From Cristatella mucedo (taxonomy: Eukaryota > Bryozoa > Phylactolaemata > Cristatellidae), in contig WPIO01000005.1 in assembly GCA_009760855.2 (NCBI GenBank), positions 6,124,001-6,188,000 on the forward strand: a DNA stretch of 64,000 bases, read 5' to 3'. Positions 12,826 to 22,553 of this stretch are shown here, in pieces (positions within the stretch are counted from its first letter, which is position 1; the number at the start of each line of letters is the position of its first letter). The notes under the pieces were generated by a model. The model made no database searches and was not told where the DNA came from. It saw only the letters and a list, made by a program, of their open reading frames with translations. The translations under genes were made by a program, and so were the position numbers.

Positions 12826-14468
12826 GTGTATATATATATATGTGTGTGTTTGTGCATATATATATATATCGCCCTAAGAAAGCTTATCCCTAATCATGTG
12901 CTTCATATATGCCACGGACTCGACCCCAATATCCTGGTCATCAAATACATTCGGTCAAGGCACCTTAACCACTGGGCTAAACCAGCATGGCACGACTACC
13001 CTTTAGTCGAGTGCCAATGTTTGCCGCACATCTGCCACTTCTTAAAATGCTGAAGCATAGCAGTCCACCGTCTAGTGCCTTCTATTGTCCAGGAGTTGTC
13101 ACTACATTAGCATTTGTGGGGGTTTTGGGGGCCCCCTTTTCTCAATCAAGTCCTTAAGTCAGCTTTTGAGAAATAGCATTGCCACTGAGCCTGTCTTACA
13201 AAGACTTAAGTTTACTGGCATACACCAGCAATGAAAGCAATGAAGTTGTAAGTCAAGCAAACAAGATTACTAAGCAGAGCTTAATAAGGTCTGCTTTTGT
13301 GTGCTCAAGTCGGTTTTCGTGCAGTTGGTTGTAAGTGTTGTAGTTATGTTTGTGTTACGAAACTGCATTAGACTGTTTGCATGCTAGAATTAATATATTT
13401 TTACCGTAAAAGCTGTTGACCCTCTTGGCTCACCTACTAAGGGTGTTACAATTTGGTGCATGTGCTATCAGTTTTTCATGCATACTTCATGCCCTAACGA
13501 AGGCTGTACAGCCCCTAGCCATTGAACGTGAGGGAAAGTGCGCTCTGAGTGTGTCGGGGTGTGCAGTCGGTCGATATACAAGTCGGAGCTCAATAATCAA
13601 CTATAACAAAATAAAATCTACATAGGTCATCTAAGTCCTCATTACATCCCCTTGAAAGTGCACATTGCTTAAGTTAGGTAGGAGGAATGTTCCCTATATC
13701 TACACCAGATATCATATCAGTGCAGTTGTCAAATCATAATCCTAGTTTGTTATAGGTTATGACTGTACGACATGACCCTGGTTCGACTAACTTTAAAATT
13801 TACAGGCTGACAATCCGAAGGGTCGCGTTTGTACACAAATTCATTGCTGAAAGTCAGCTTGTTATTTGACTTAAAAGAATGTGTCAGTGAGATCACTTCT
13901 CTGTAAGCTGAGGCAGTGGAATGTAAGAGACGACAAGATACTGATCCTGTCTCTAGCCAGGATTCCGATTGGAGGCACTACATGCTTGTTCGTGGGAAGA
14001 ATCTTTCTGAATTTCTTCAATATTTTCTTTGCATCCAAAATGCTACCTTTTCAGAAAATCAGGTTTTCCATAATGTAGTATATAAGTCATCTCTTCTGAT
14101 CCTTGCCTCGATTTATTGCAAGGGCTTGCATGCAAAGTGCCAATGTTTTTTTTGTCGTGTGCCGTCTGTGAGGCAAGTATCAGGCAGTGCTTATGAGATG
14201 CTTGGTCTATACACATGTTGCATGATCGGATGTTGTGACCATAGTGACAATAACACACTCGTGATCTCGATGTGGCTGTTTGCAAGATTTGTGTTGACCG
14301 CTCACTGCTATGCGTGATCTGTCTTAGGCTGATCTGGAAAAACAGACCGAAGGAGACGATGTGGTTACCAGTCAGCCTATGGCATCTGCTTCACCCGATG
14401 TGGGCCCCAAAGCCGAAACGCAGTCACTTAACTCGACCGAGAAGCAGGCCTATGGTGCTAACCATTGA
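2714..14468 (+). CDS. DNAJC5: Cysteine string protein gene copy A (csp-A), five exons, 5' end missing
   Basis: Joining 2714-2795, 4233-4289, 12307-12459, 12588-12716 and 14328-14468 gives one open frame of 186 residues plus stop; the first base of 2714 completes a codon from an upstream exon. All internal introns are GT-AG and phase 0. Order of parts: J domain with [11 protein letters not shown] and KCHPDKN (HPD intact), linker with [17 protein letters not shown], cysteine string with 14 Cys, then an acidic/polar tail ending GANH. This order is diagnostic of the DNAJC5/CSP family (human protein 198 aa). Known role: J-protein that activates Hsc70 on synaptic and secretory vesicles and keeps SNAREs folded; the cysteines are palmitoylated for membrane anchoring. 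Odd points: KCHPDKN replaces the usual KYHPDKN, and intron 2 is 8 kb and full of repeats. A tandem paralogue lies at 23977-41179. Confidence 0.93.
3092..3180 (+). mobile_element. LINE-A 3' tail in csp-A intron 1
   Basis: AGAGAGAGATTGAGTTCTCT, GGGCGCTTTATCAAGTGCAT and an ATT end match the LINE-A terminus. Confidence 0.75.
3380..3575 (+). mobile_element. LINE-A 3' end in csp-A intron 1
   Basis: The terminal ~190 bp of LINE-A are nearly complete: the GGGACCCACTAA block, GCATGCTGACCCTGTGCATG, GCAGCAAATGTAAAGCGCC, hairpin and (ATT)n. It is the second such end within 300 bp. Confidence 0.8.
4233..4289 (+). CDS. DNAJC5: csp-A exon carrying the HPD motif
   Basis: This 57-nt exon lies between TTTGTAG and CAG|GTATGG and encodes [22 protein letters not shown] is the catalytic loop of J domains that triggers Hsp70 ATP hydrolysis. 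It is phase 0 on both sides, so it fits exactly between the neighbouring exons. The csp-B counterpart (31365-31421) has the same length and the same Cys before HPD. Confidence 0.93.
5418..6097 (-). mobile_element. Tigger/pogo-like Tc1-mariner deletion element, copy 1
   Basis: A 680-bp element with ends CAGTCGTCCCT and inverted GGGACGACTG, flanked by TA on both sides (5416-5417, 6098-6099). It is the reverse complement of the element at 29506-30178 over its whole length. On the minus strand an internal block reads [17 protein letters not shown] then VPSEGQ and stop, an acidic tail of a kind seen at transposase C termini; the catalytic part is gone. Confidence 0.82.
6633..6800 (-). mobile_element. 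LINE-A 3' tail, minus strand
   Basis: (AAT)n at 6633 is followed by the inverted hairpin tail and a decayed ACATGCACACGAAAGACGAA block. Confidence 0.65.
6825..6962 (+). mobile_element. SINE-2
   Basis: The tRNA-like part ends in ATCATGGGTTCTAGTCCTGC. The body has CACTGAAAGCAGTGGTGATA and GCCGTGAAGGCTC, the tail TATATAAATGAGGCTATTGA, ATCAGCC. Confidence 0.75.
7293..7462 (-). mobile_element. SINE-2, minus strand, diverged
   Basis: Tail AGCTGATTCAGCAACCTCAT, body CGGCTATCACTCCCAATTGC, box B side ACTCAAACCCACGACTTA. Confidence 0.65.
8813..8999 (-). mobile_element. SPIN-like hAT non-autonomous element, copy 1
   Basis: A 187-bp element with terminal inverted repeats CAGTGGTCCTCAACCT and AGGTTGAGAATTGCTG. 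It is flanked by 8-bp duplications ACCTAGGG (8805-8812) and CCCTAGGG (9000-9007), 7 of 8 bases the same and centred on CTAG as hAT targets often are. It is in reverse orientation to the copy at 50674. The end regions (GGGTCGAACGATC, GCGACCCACAGG) resemble the published SPIN hAT family as I remember it. Confidence 0.85.
9149..9209. repeat. (CA)n microsatellite in csp-A intron 2
   Basis: About 30 uninterrupted CA units. Confidence 0.97.
9867..10014 (+). mobile_element. SINE-1 (tRNA-derived), best copy
   Basis: Pol III box A-like TGGTCTAGCGGTTAAGG and box B-like GGTCGTGGGCTCGAGCCC lie in a tRNA-like head. The tail GCGCCTGAATAGAGATTAAG and TTCTCTTGGGGCGCTATATA ends in A/T. The tail is the same hairpin as at LINE-A ends. 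Confidence 0.88.
10915..11745 (-). mobile_element. LINE-A (CR1/L2-like) 3' end with RT C-terminal region
   Basis: The longest LINE-A copy. The minus strand carries an open 202-codon stretch (11631-11023) with [34 protein letters not shown] and [11 protein letters not shown], the conserved thumb and C-terminal region of CR1/L2-clade reverse transcriptases. The 3' end is the shared hairpin (10965-10990 region) and (ATT)n at 10922. The 5' part is missing, as usual for 5'-truncated LINE insertions. Confidence 0.88.
12307..12459 (+). CDS. DNAJC5: csp-A exon: J-domain helices III-IV and CSP linker
   Basis: A 51-codon exon between TTCAG and AAG|GTGATC. It starts [18 protein letters not shown] and continues [20 protein letters not shown], the highly conserved CSP linker, ending NSGLCK just before the cysteine string. 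The donor GTGATC is weak. The following intron is only 128 nt and has no in-frame stop. Confidence 0.95.
12588..12716 (+). CDS. DNAJC5: csp-A exon: palmitoylated cysteine string
   Basis: A 43-codon exon between CTTTGTAG and CTG|GTAAGC. It encodes a hydrophobic lead ([11 protein letters not shown]), the string [20 protein letters not shown], and an acidic end MPYEDL. Fourteen cysteines lie in about 24 residues, as in known CSPs, where they are palmitoylated by DHHC enzymes and hold the protein on vesicle membranes. Confidence 0.95.
12790..12869. repeat. Compound CA / TA / TG microsatellite
   Basis: CA units run into CGCG, TATATA, TGTGTG and a second TATATA. It starts 73 bases after the cysteine-string exon of csp-A. 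Confidence 0.95.
12867..12995 (-). mobile_element. SINE-1, minus strand, in csp-A intron 4
   Basis: Inverted SINE-1: ATCGCCCTAAGAAAGCTTAT tail side, then GACTCGACCCCAATATCCTG and CACCTTAACCACTGGGCTAA (box A side). It is diverged. Confidence 0.7.
14328..14468 (+). CDS. DNAJC5: csp-A terminal exon
   Basis: A 46-codon exon plus TGA after the acceptor CTTAG. It begins [18 protein letters not shown] and ends with QAYGANH. The tail is polar and acidic like the variable C terminus of CSP, which in other animals binds partners such as SGT. The match to the shorter csp-B terminal exon (LEQEVDG..VITSQP) confirms frame and boundary. Confidence 0.88.
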   Translation, partial: ADLEKQTEGDDVVTSQPMASASPDVGPKAETQSLNSTEKQAYGANH

Positions 14469-15606
14469 CCTGGTAGCACTGTGTAACTCAGCGTATTCGT
14501 TGAAGCTGTGTATTTAGGACCACAGTCCTGTTCAAGTGCTCGATGAGCAGCAATGATTGGTGAAGCATCGGGTTCGATGAACCGAGGTCCACGATATTGG
14601 ATTGGACATGCAGAACTGTACCGTCGCCTGGCTGCACACTTCAGTATTTCCTTTATTTGTCTCCATGTATTCGTATGTTTACTTCTATGTACGTGTACGA
14701 AGCCATCCGATAAGTGCTCGTACACCACTCGGGCTTGCCAAGCAAGCTTCCTGGTGCCATGCTGCTCTAGCGGTTCATATTTGCACACACTTTTGTGCTA
14801 ACATCCTTTTGATTTATCTTGTCACTAGTTGTTTGATGCAGGGACTGTCTGGGTTCCTCTGTGGAAACAGCAGATCTGCTATCACTGAATGTATTCAGAT
14901 ACTGTAATATGCACGTATATAATTTTTATTTTTCATTAATGTCATTTCCCTAGCTAGTCGCCTGCATTTCTGAGTTATCAAACGTGTACGATTTAATGGT
15001 TGGTGCTTGCACAAGATTAGTGGAGACCGACCAATGGGTTCTATTTTGTGTCATTTTGCTTGAGCATCGAATGTTATTATGATTAAATAGCCATGGCGTA
15101 AGTATGATACTGCTTGCAACCATTTTGCTTTCTGTTTTCCTGTTCTTACATCTGTTGTGTGTTATGAAAGGATACTGCTGTGCCACTTGCGTGTGTAGTT
15201 GAGGCAGCAAGAGAAATTTAAGTTAATATACTGTCGATTACTCTGGTGAGCAAGTGAATGGAGTCTCAATCTGTTTTGTATGTCAGGCAAAATACCAACA
15301 TGACCGAAAATGCTGTGCATTTTTAGTGGGTTATATTGAGGTTTAGTATGTTGGTCATCTTGAATTCACAACCGGCCCGTGCACAGCATACGCTGATCAG
15401 CAGCACTCGTCTGCTAGATAATTGAAGAGTGAAGATAATTCGTCTTCATTGGTGGACAGAGGGGTTAATGCTCAGCATCTACGTTTGCCCTAGTAAAAGT
15501 CGTGCCATGCAACGAGTTGGCTATGCAAGCCTTCATGACTAAGATAAGCAGCTGTTTAATTTTCTAAGAGCTACAAACAATGCTGACTTACAAAAATAGC
15601 TGGGCA
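14469..15606. other. csp-A 3' flank, no further gene seen
   Basis: It presumably holds the csp-A 3' UTR. I found no convincing AATAAA close to the stop. Short open frames on both strands have no recognisable content. Confidence 0.5.
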
Positions 15607-15930
15607 TAATAATAATAATAATAACAGGAAGACGTTTGTGTAGCTCTCTAAGCGAACAAAATTACTTTTTAGGTTCTTTGCATATGCTGGAAAGGAAGCA
15701 TGTCAATTGTTTGGTGTTAACATCCACAGTGTGTGCACGCATAAGCACACACAGGGCCATTCACTCGAACGAAGCAATTGCTCTTACGAACGGGTGTTCT
15801 TAGCTTCTTCTTAAATGTCAATTCGGGGATGTTTTGAGGTTAGAGGACAGTGAACTCATGGCTTTGTGAGCATACGATATGAAGACACGGTCTCCAAAGA
15901 ATTTAAGGTTGGTTCGAGTCACAGCTAAAT
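15607..15930 (-). mobile_element. LINE-A 3' fragment, degenerate
   Basis: It starts at an (ATA)n tract and carries decayed versions of the LINE-A tail, the GCACGCATAAGCACAC block and the GGCTTTGTGAGCATACGA coding block seen intact at 11.1-11.3 kb. No frame remains open. Confidence 0.65.
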
Positions 15931-16855
15931 AACTTAGGGGGCAGCCCAAGTCGCTGCCGGCTCTGTCACGTCTACCTGGCTCTGCCGCTAGGTGTGATAG
16001 TGAGCCTTCGAATCCGTGTACAATTGAATAGACCGGAAAGCAGCTGCTTGCCGATTGTTCCTGTCATTGAGCAGGTGGTACAGGTTGAAATCGTCCGGAA
16101 AGCCTCTTACGTCTACAGTCTGCTAAGGCCAGAAAATCTGCGAAGGGGCAAATACCACTGAACAAACCATACACTATCCCTGCCACCAATTGCAATAAGA
16201 GGCCCATTTTGGGTATACGTGCTACTAAAAACAGCAGATAAGTCATGTGATACCATCCACTCAGGGCGTTCAGCACGTCAGCGTGTGAGTACAGTTTAAG
16301 GTAACAGCAGCCGGATGTGCACTACACTGTATATTATTATAAATATACATGCCCGCGTGCATACCGAATACGTGTTTGGAATGAAAAATACTCGCTAAGC
16401 CCAGAGTGCTATTAGAACTGCATCACCAGCTGCTAAGAGCGCATGTTCATTTATACACACAAGCGGGCTACTGCTGGTATGCTTACGAATGTCTAACATG
16501 AATGTTACACCAAAAAGGTCCCCGTTTTTGGCAGGAACATTGCCTTGCTCTCAAATAACAATGGAGTACTAGAGCTTTGCATTTAAGCTTTGCAAAAAAC
16601 AACGGAATCCAAATGTCACTCTAAGGGTACAGGTATGTCCTGTGTTACGGCATGCTGAGTGTTAGCACACACTTAGGGCACTTCTGCACATGCATGCCCA
16701 ATCTATCCCTCCTGAACCGATCCCGGCGCTATCTTTGCTAGGCAAATCTTCATCGCAGCGCCAATGCAGCACCATTGTGATTAGAACTGTGGCAGAGCAG
16801 CACAAAATCTCAGAAGCAACAGTAATCTGCTGCCGTAACAAAAGCGTAAGCAAAA
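15931..16855. other. Spacer between LINE-A debris and the palindrome
   Basis: No gene recognised. A minus-strand frame at 16064-16276 has a hydrophobic stretch but no homology I know and no supporting splice or start context. Confidence 0.4.
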
Positions 16856-16937
16856 AATGGCTAACCTACTTTGAGCCATCTGCCCTTCTTTTGCCCAAGC
16901 AAAAGAAGGGCAGATGGCTCAAAGTAGGTTAGCCATT
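16856..16937. repeat. Perfect 39-bp palindrome, 4-nt loop
   Basis: Left arm 16856-16894 starts AATGGCTAACCTACTTTGAG; right arm 16899-16937 is its exact reverse complement; the loop is CCAA. There is no mismatch in 39 pairs. It lies beside LINE tails in the spacer between the csp genes. It could be a recent fold-back, a hairpin RNA locus or a foldback element. Confidence 0.9.
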
Positions 16938-17004
16938 GATTGCACAGAGTCGAAGCCTGGTAGAAGAGGGTCACAGAATCTAAAGAAAATTGAAATAATA
17001 CAAT

Positions 17005-17100
17005 AATAATAATATATTTGTATAACATCCTCTGACAAATTAATCTCTTTCTGAGCACTTAACATTTGTAGTAAAAGATTCGTTATCAAACTGTTACTCG
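17005..17100 (-). mobile_element. LINE-A 3' tail, minus strand
   Basis: (AAT)n, then TTAATCTCTTTCTGAGCACTT, a decayed inverted copy of the common tail. Confidence 0.6.
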
Positions 17101-17217
17101 TAACACGCACAGCGTCAACAAGCATAATATGAATCGAGTTTCAAAGCTAATCTGATTGTTGTTTGAACGACCGCACCGACTGACTACGAAATTATGTACC
17201 TGTGGACATCTAAACGC

Positions 17218-17412
17218 TTATCACAGTGTGCATGCTGCCACTAACCACATATGCATGCTGACCCTGTGCATGTCACCCCTAAACATGTTATTTATGTTGC
17301 TTATCAAGCATGATACCACTCACCATTCGATCGCGTTTCCTTTGCAGCAAATGTAAAGCACCTAGAAAGAGCTTGAGTTATCTGAAGGTGCTTTATCAAG
17401 TGTATTATTATT
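17218..17412 (+). mobile_element. LINE-A 3' end
   Basis: The GCATGCTGACCCTGTGCATG block, GCAGCAAATGTAAAGCACC, a hairpin with AGAAAGAGCTTGAGTTATCT, and an ATT end. Confidence 0.75.
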
Positions 17413-17839
17413 TCTCTTATTATCGCTTGTCCTGGGGCTGCTGAGTCTCCCAAGCCGGCGGCCGCCTTGGCTATGCCGGCGGCCAGTAACCTGCATGTTA
17501 GTTGTGATCGTGCGAACCTATTATCGCTTCGTCATTGTAGTTCAAATGCATTCCTAGATGTTACTGCTGTTTCTAAGATTCGTGAGTTTGCATTGTCTCG
17601 AAAAGCTCAGCACGATCCACCACAAGCTTCACTTTGAAACTGTCAAACTTAGTGGTCATCAGGCCTGTTATAACTCCGGCAGCCCAACTTCAGGCTTGTC
17701 TTTGGAATCCTTACTCAATGTGCAATGAACCTCTAGTAATAAGCGACATTATTTCTGAAAATGGTCTCGACGGGCTCGCCTTGACTGAGACTGGCTAAAA
17801 TTGGTAAACTGCCCGACAATGAAAGACTCTACCCCAATT

Positions 17840-17929
17840 GGTTTCTCGTAAAGCGCCTAGAAAGAGATTGAGTTCTTTAAAGGCACTTTATCAAGTGTAA
17901 TATTATTATTATTTTTATTATTATTATGA
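17840..17929 (+). mobile_element. LINE-A 3' tail
   Basis: GTAAAGCGCCTAGAAAGAGA, then TTGAGTTCTTTAAAGGCACT and a long ATT-rich end. It abuts, tail to tail, the minus-strand LINE-A copy at 17930. Confidence 0.7.
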
Positions 17930-18735
17930 GGCGACGTGCAGTGTCAACATGTAAATACGGTTAGTGGCAGCATGCACCATGTCAGCACTAATAAAATCCC
18001 AAATCACGAATTACAAGGGCCCATTAAATACTGTGATAAATAGGCGCGTTTTGTAGTTTCTTAAGTTCCAGGCTTTGGAAGCATACGAACTATAGGCGTG
18101 CGATTCTGAGAATTTGAGGTTCCTATAAGGTGCTGCTAAACGATTTGATTCAGGCAAGGGGTGTACGATGCCTAGCCTGTGGGGAGCAGGTCTGATAAGT
18201 AGGCTGGAGCCAGAGAATGAAGGGACCTTAAAGTAAGTGACAGAGCCTTGAAGTGGCCTCTTGATTGGGAGTCAGTGCAGGTTGTCGAGGAGTGGTGTGA
18301 TGTGGCAAGTGCGACGCTCATGACAGACAAGCCTAGCTGCAGAGTTTTGCACCAGCTGTAAGCGCTTGATTGCACAGGCAGGTAGCCCAGGAAACAGTGA
18401 GTTACAGAAGCCGAGATGAGATGTCACAAGTGTAAATGCATGATGTGGTATCGCTGTCTAAGCAAGCCCGAATTTCAGCAATGTTATGTATCTGAAATTA
18501 GGCAGACTCGACCTTAGAGCTGATGTGGTCGTCTAGTGAAAGGTCACTATGAAACAGGACATCTAGATTTCGAGTACGTGCAACAGTAGGCATGCTAGCA
18601 GAACCGATATGGTCAAGCTTTCCAATTATTGAATCACACTTGGTTTGCCCATGACTAGTAAGTCGGTTTTATCGTCATTTGATTTGAGGAAGTTTGCTAC
18701 CATCCATAAATGTTTGAAACAACAAGCCGTTCCCT
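17930..18735 (-). mobile_element. LINE-A fragment, broken RT region
   Basis: The minus strand shows pieces of the same protein as at 11 kb: VANFLKSNDDKTDLLVMGK near the 5' side and YSWCKTLQLGLSVMSVALAT further on, with stops and frameshifts between. The tail side carries the GTTAGTGGCAGCATGCAC block of LINE-A. Confidence 0.8.
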
Positions 18736-18855
18736 TATCACAAGGTGGCAAGCACTTTTCAAACGTGTGTACAGCTCAATCATAACAGTAAGTGGCAGCA
18801 ACTAGATAGTGATCCAAACGGTATCCACAACCACTCACTCTTCACAATAGCAATA

Positions 18856-19653
18856 CAGTGGTACCGCAGCTTGCGAGTGTCTCGACATACGAATGTTTCG
18901 AGACACGAGCTGTCTCTCGGCCGATTTTTGCTTTGAGTTTCGAACTAGAATTCGGGTTACAAGCCAGCTTCAGATACTCCACCGCTAGTTGCCACAGCAA
19001 ACGTCACACTGCGTGTGGTTACTCAAGCCAATAAGGGTAGGGCAGCGAACACTATTCCGTTGCAAGATGCTGCCCTACAATCCGGGGTATTGCAAAGGGT
19101 AGGCCTATTGGCTCGCTCCCAGATAAGACTCGAGCGAGCTATCGTGGTGCTTCGACGCACAAGATTGACAGACTCCGGTGTTAAATCCGACTACTGCAGG
19201 AACAGCTAAGTACGTACTGTACTTTATTTAGGCAATATCATCGTGCGAGAGTTCATCGCATAACTGATAACAATTGGCGAGCGAGGAAAGCCCGGCGAAG
19301 AGGGCAAAAGTCGGTGAATACGATTCCGATATTCATTTCAGCCTTTCTCCTCTAACTCTATTAGCATATTCAAGCCGTCAGGTCTCGAAGTTACTCCGGC
19401 ACATTAGAATTAATAAAAACCGTCTATTGCCAGACATTCCATTGTATTGCTTAAAAAAAATGTTCGTTATTTATGAGTAAATTTTTTAATTTAAAAACAT
19501 GTGACAAAAAATCGCAGTGTTTTTTTGGCGGTCCGGAAAGGATTAATGGCATTTCAATTCATTTCCATGGTGAAAATGGATTTGGCATACGAATAATTTG
19601 AGTTAAGAGCTCCGGCACGGAGCCAATTAAACCCGTAAGCCGAGGTACCACTG
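18856..19653. mobile_element. Second Tc1/mariner-like deletion element (CAGTGGTACC ends)
   Basis: About 798 bp from CAGTGGTACCGCAGCTTGCG to CGTAAGCCGAGGTACCACTG. The left flank is TA and the right flank is TC, probably a mutated TA. Inside, a frame from 19274 reads ASEESPAKRAKVGEYDSD, rich in basic residues, perhaps a transposase N-terminal relic. No complete transposase remains. Confidence 0.65.
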
Positions 19654-21479
19654 TCATTATATTGACCTAACCCCAGCCGAATTTATTCCTCTGATGATTA
19701 ACTAATAACTTATGGGGAATTTTACGAAAAATGGTCAGTTTTTGGAAGTTTGCCTGTTAAAAAGACAAACCAGTTATAAATGCAATCCCAAATTGTGATG
19801 GTAGACAGATTACCGGAACGTGGCAAATAAAATTATTTCGTAAGACGTAATTAAACCGGAAGTAGTATGTCGCGCTCAACGGAAGTTTTTTCTATTTAAG
19901 GGATTTTGAGTTCTTATTAAGGCCGTTTATAGCTTGAGATTTTTATTGGCGACCGCGGGTCAGACGCCCGGGTGGTTTGACGGCCGGCGGTATGAGAGCT
20001 GTCGTGCCTACCTTTGCTATCATGCTTATGTCATATCTCCGATTATAGTGATCCGATAAACTTGAAATGTATGATTGTGTAAAATTAATGATCCGCCAGA
20101 AAGATATATTGCCAGTATTGGCAACATGTTATGACGGTTATGGGCTTTTTGACGTAAGTTTCGTGCTGCCAGCTGGTTGAGCTATAAGCTGGCTACTTTT
20201 ACTGTGCTCCCTGAACAGATAGGCTTTGAGCCTTTGAGATGCTACAGATTGGCCATCTATGGCCACATCGACTTGAAATTTGGAATATAAGCTCTGGTCA
20301 ACTTTTTTGACCCGTGGAGTGAAGTGAATATAGCGCCATTGCCCTTTAAAGTCACATGATCGACACTTTCCTTATTAATGGAATTTTTTTAAACGTCACC
20401 ATTTTTTTACTTTTTAGAAGAAACCGAGGCTCAAAAAAAGTGTTCTGCATCTTTCGAGAGGTTTAAAATATTTCTACAATGCATTGTAATAAATCTGTTT
20501 GAACAAAACCGTTGATATACCGAAGCGAAAATTTGAGCTTGACTTTTAAAGGTCATCAGGTCAAAGTTGCACTATTGTTGCATCAAGAGATAGATAATGT
20601 TGCCCTTTTTGTCTGTGCAAATTTGTACTTCTTTCGGTAGATTATTATGTGAGAAATACCAATAAATGTGTTTTGAGGGAGATCACTCCAACAGTACTCC
20701 TATAGGGGTGGGGGATAACTCCCGAAATTCCTCACGTTATTAAACGCTTGATTAATTGCTCATAATCTCGTGGTATCCGAACCAGAACATTGCTATTTGC
20801 ATTGCTCTTTACATCCCACTACATAGTACGTGGGGCTCGTACTTGTCATCCCTTACTTTTACTTGATCCTTAAGGTCACTGTTAACAGGTGACACCCGTT
20901 CAGTCGCCTTGTTAAGCGCTCCCCGTAGATGTAGCAAGCTCGTACGTAAGCTCTATCGCCGAAGCGATTACAGCCAGAACGGCAGTGTGGCAGAACTTCG
21001 TTGCTCAGGAGAGCGACAATGCCGTCGTTCGGCAAGCTACCACCCTAGGGGGAGGCCGTCCCAGCACTTTACCGTCGCGAACTATGTACAAGTTATCTTC
21101 TTAATACGAATATATTTATTAGACTACGATGAACATCTAACCAAATGGGTATTTGAAAAATTTAAGCTCAACGAAAGCCTTTCTTCAGAAATTAAAGTAA
21201 AAACGGTTTCAGTGAACTTTTAGCTCTAGATTTTGTTAAGCGACAAAATTACAAACTGGCGCTCCTTAGCTCTAAATCCAGGGGCTGAGGCTGAGAACTG
21301 AAGACACTTGAAACACGATTCCGCGTACTCTGACAGCAAGCACGTTTTTACGCGATTGATGATAAACGAGTCTTCGCTTGGACTCGTCGACTGTGGACAA
21401 AGCTAATTCCGAGCGCTGGCGATAATTTTAGATCGCTCGCCATTACGATGGTGGCGCCCCCGGATACGCTGTTCTTAAC
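19654..21479. other. Unexplained AT-rich spacer
   Basis: Contains purine-rich and T-rich runs, AAAGGTCATCAGGTCAAAGT near 20550 and a GC-rich patch at 19948-19995. There is no open frame with recognisable protein and no match to the repeat families found elsewhere in the window. Confidence 0.4.
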
Positions 21480-22060
21480 CGGAAAGTTTCTCACGCATAG
21501 CTGGCCTTGGCGAAATCTGTTGTGGTAATCGGGTTGCCATAGCCTCGCACCGGCTGTCCATTCATCTCGCTCCCAGCGAGTAGCCGCTTGCACGGCGTTT
21601 CCATCCGATCTGTCACTTCCGTGGGGATGGCTGCAGGCAACTCAGGCAATGGCAGACGTCTTTCGTAAGCGCTCACAACTCCCGTCTCGCGTGCGTCGTC
21701 CTCGTCAGCATCGGTTCTGCCGCGCGCTGTACGTCTCATACCGAGCTACGAAGTGAAGTTTAGCTAGTCGCTTGGCGCTCCGTCGAAAGAGAGCTTGAGT
21801 ATGCCAGCGACCTCCAGTTGGAACTTGCACGGAGCTCGGTTTAGACGGCGACCGGGTGCACCGGGTAAATCTACCGGGTCGCCAGGACAGCTCTGTCCGT
21901 GTGCCTAAAGTGTCGATTCTTTTCGCTGCGGGCGGTAGGCACGCGGTACGCGTCGCGGACGGCACCCGTCTGTGGATGCTGCTGGACGCCGCTGCATAAG
22001 TCCGGTGCACAGCCGACGCTGCGGTTAGTCTTGCGAACGCCGCTTTTGTGAGCGTTCACA
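21480..22060. promoter_or_regulatory. CpG-rich block upstream of csp-B, possible promoter
   Basis: By eye CG dinucleotides are much denser here than in the surrounding 10 kb (for example GTGCGTCGTCCTCGTCAGCA, GGCGACCGGGTGCACCGGG). It is about 2 kb before the first recognised csp-B exon, a plausible distance for a promoter with a first exon. This is inference only. Confidence 0.3.
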
Positions 22061-22496
22061 AAATAGCAATAATTGACAATCGTCGGCCGTGTACTGTGGC
22101 TTGACGAGTGCGGTACATTTGTCTTTTGAGTCGCGAGGCACGCCCCAGCTAGTAGTCTTAGTTGAGTGTGTCAGTGTCACTCACTACAGCCTTAAAGTAA
22201 GCACTCGAGCTATTGATAAACACTTATTGTAACGTACAATAAATTTGCCGATGAACCACAGGGACGCATCGTACAGAGGTAGGTACCGTAGCAGCGACTG
22301 ACGAAGCTCGTCGAATCCTGTCCCGCACGGTAAGGTACTGTGCTGGCGCTTGGTGCCATACCAGACAGGAATGTGTTGCACGGGCTGCCACGGGCTCTGC
22401 CACATGCCACATGTCACACTGGCAGTCGTTGCTGCCGTGCCGTAGTGGTCGGAGGCCGGTCAGCATCACTGCTGTGCCCGACTCTTGGTTTAGCTT

Positions 22497-22553
22497 TCGT
22501 GGAATTGGGTGGCAGGCATGGAATTGGGTGGCAGGCATGGAATTGGGTTGTGT
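22497..22553. repeat. 19-bp tandem repeat, 3 units
   Basis: TGGAATTGGGTGGCAGGCA occurs twice exactly and a third time with changes near its end. Confidence 0.9.

Larger units (their letters stand above)
12717..14327 (+). other. csp-A intron 4
   Basis: 1,611 bases, GT-AG, phase 0, with a compound microsatellite at 12790 and a SINE-1 at 12867. I see nothing in 13000-14327. Confidence 0.8.

Noticed and set aside
12591-12857. Minus-strand frame overlapping the csp-A cysteine string
   Set aside because: Shadow of the TGC-rich exon and the neighbouring CA repeat; the plus-strand exon is strongly supported.
22497-22553. CRISPR-like repeats
   Set aside because: The 19-bp units are directly adjacent with no spacers; the genome is eukaryotic.
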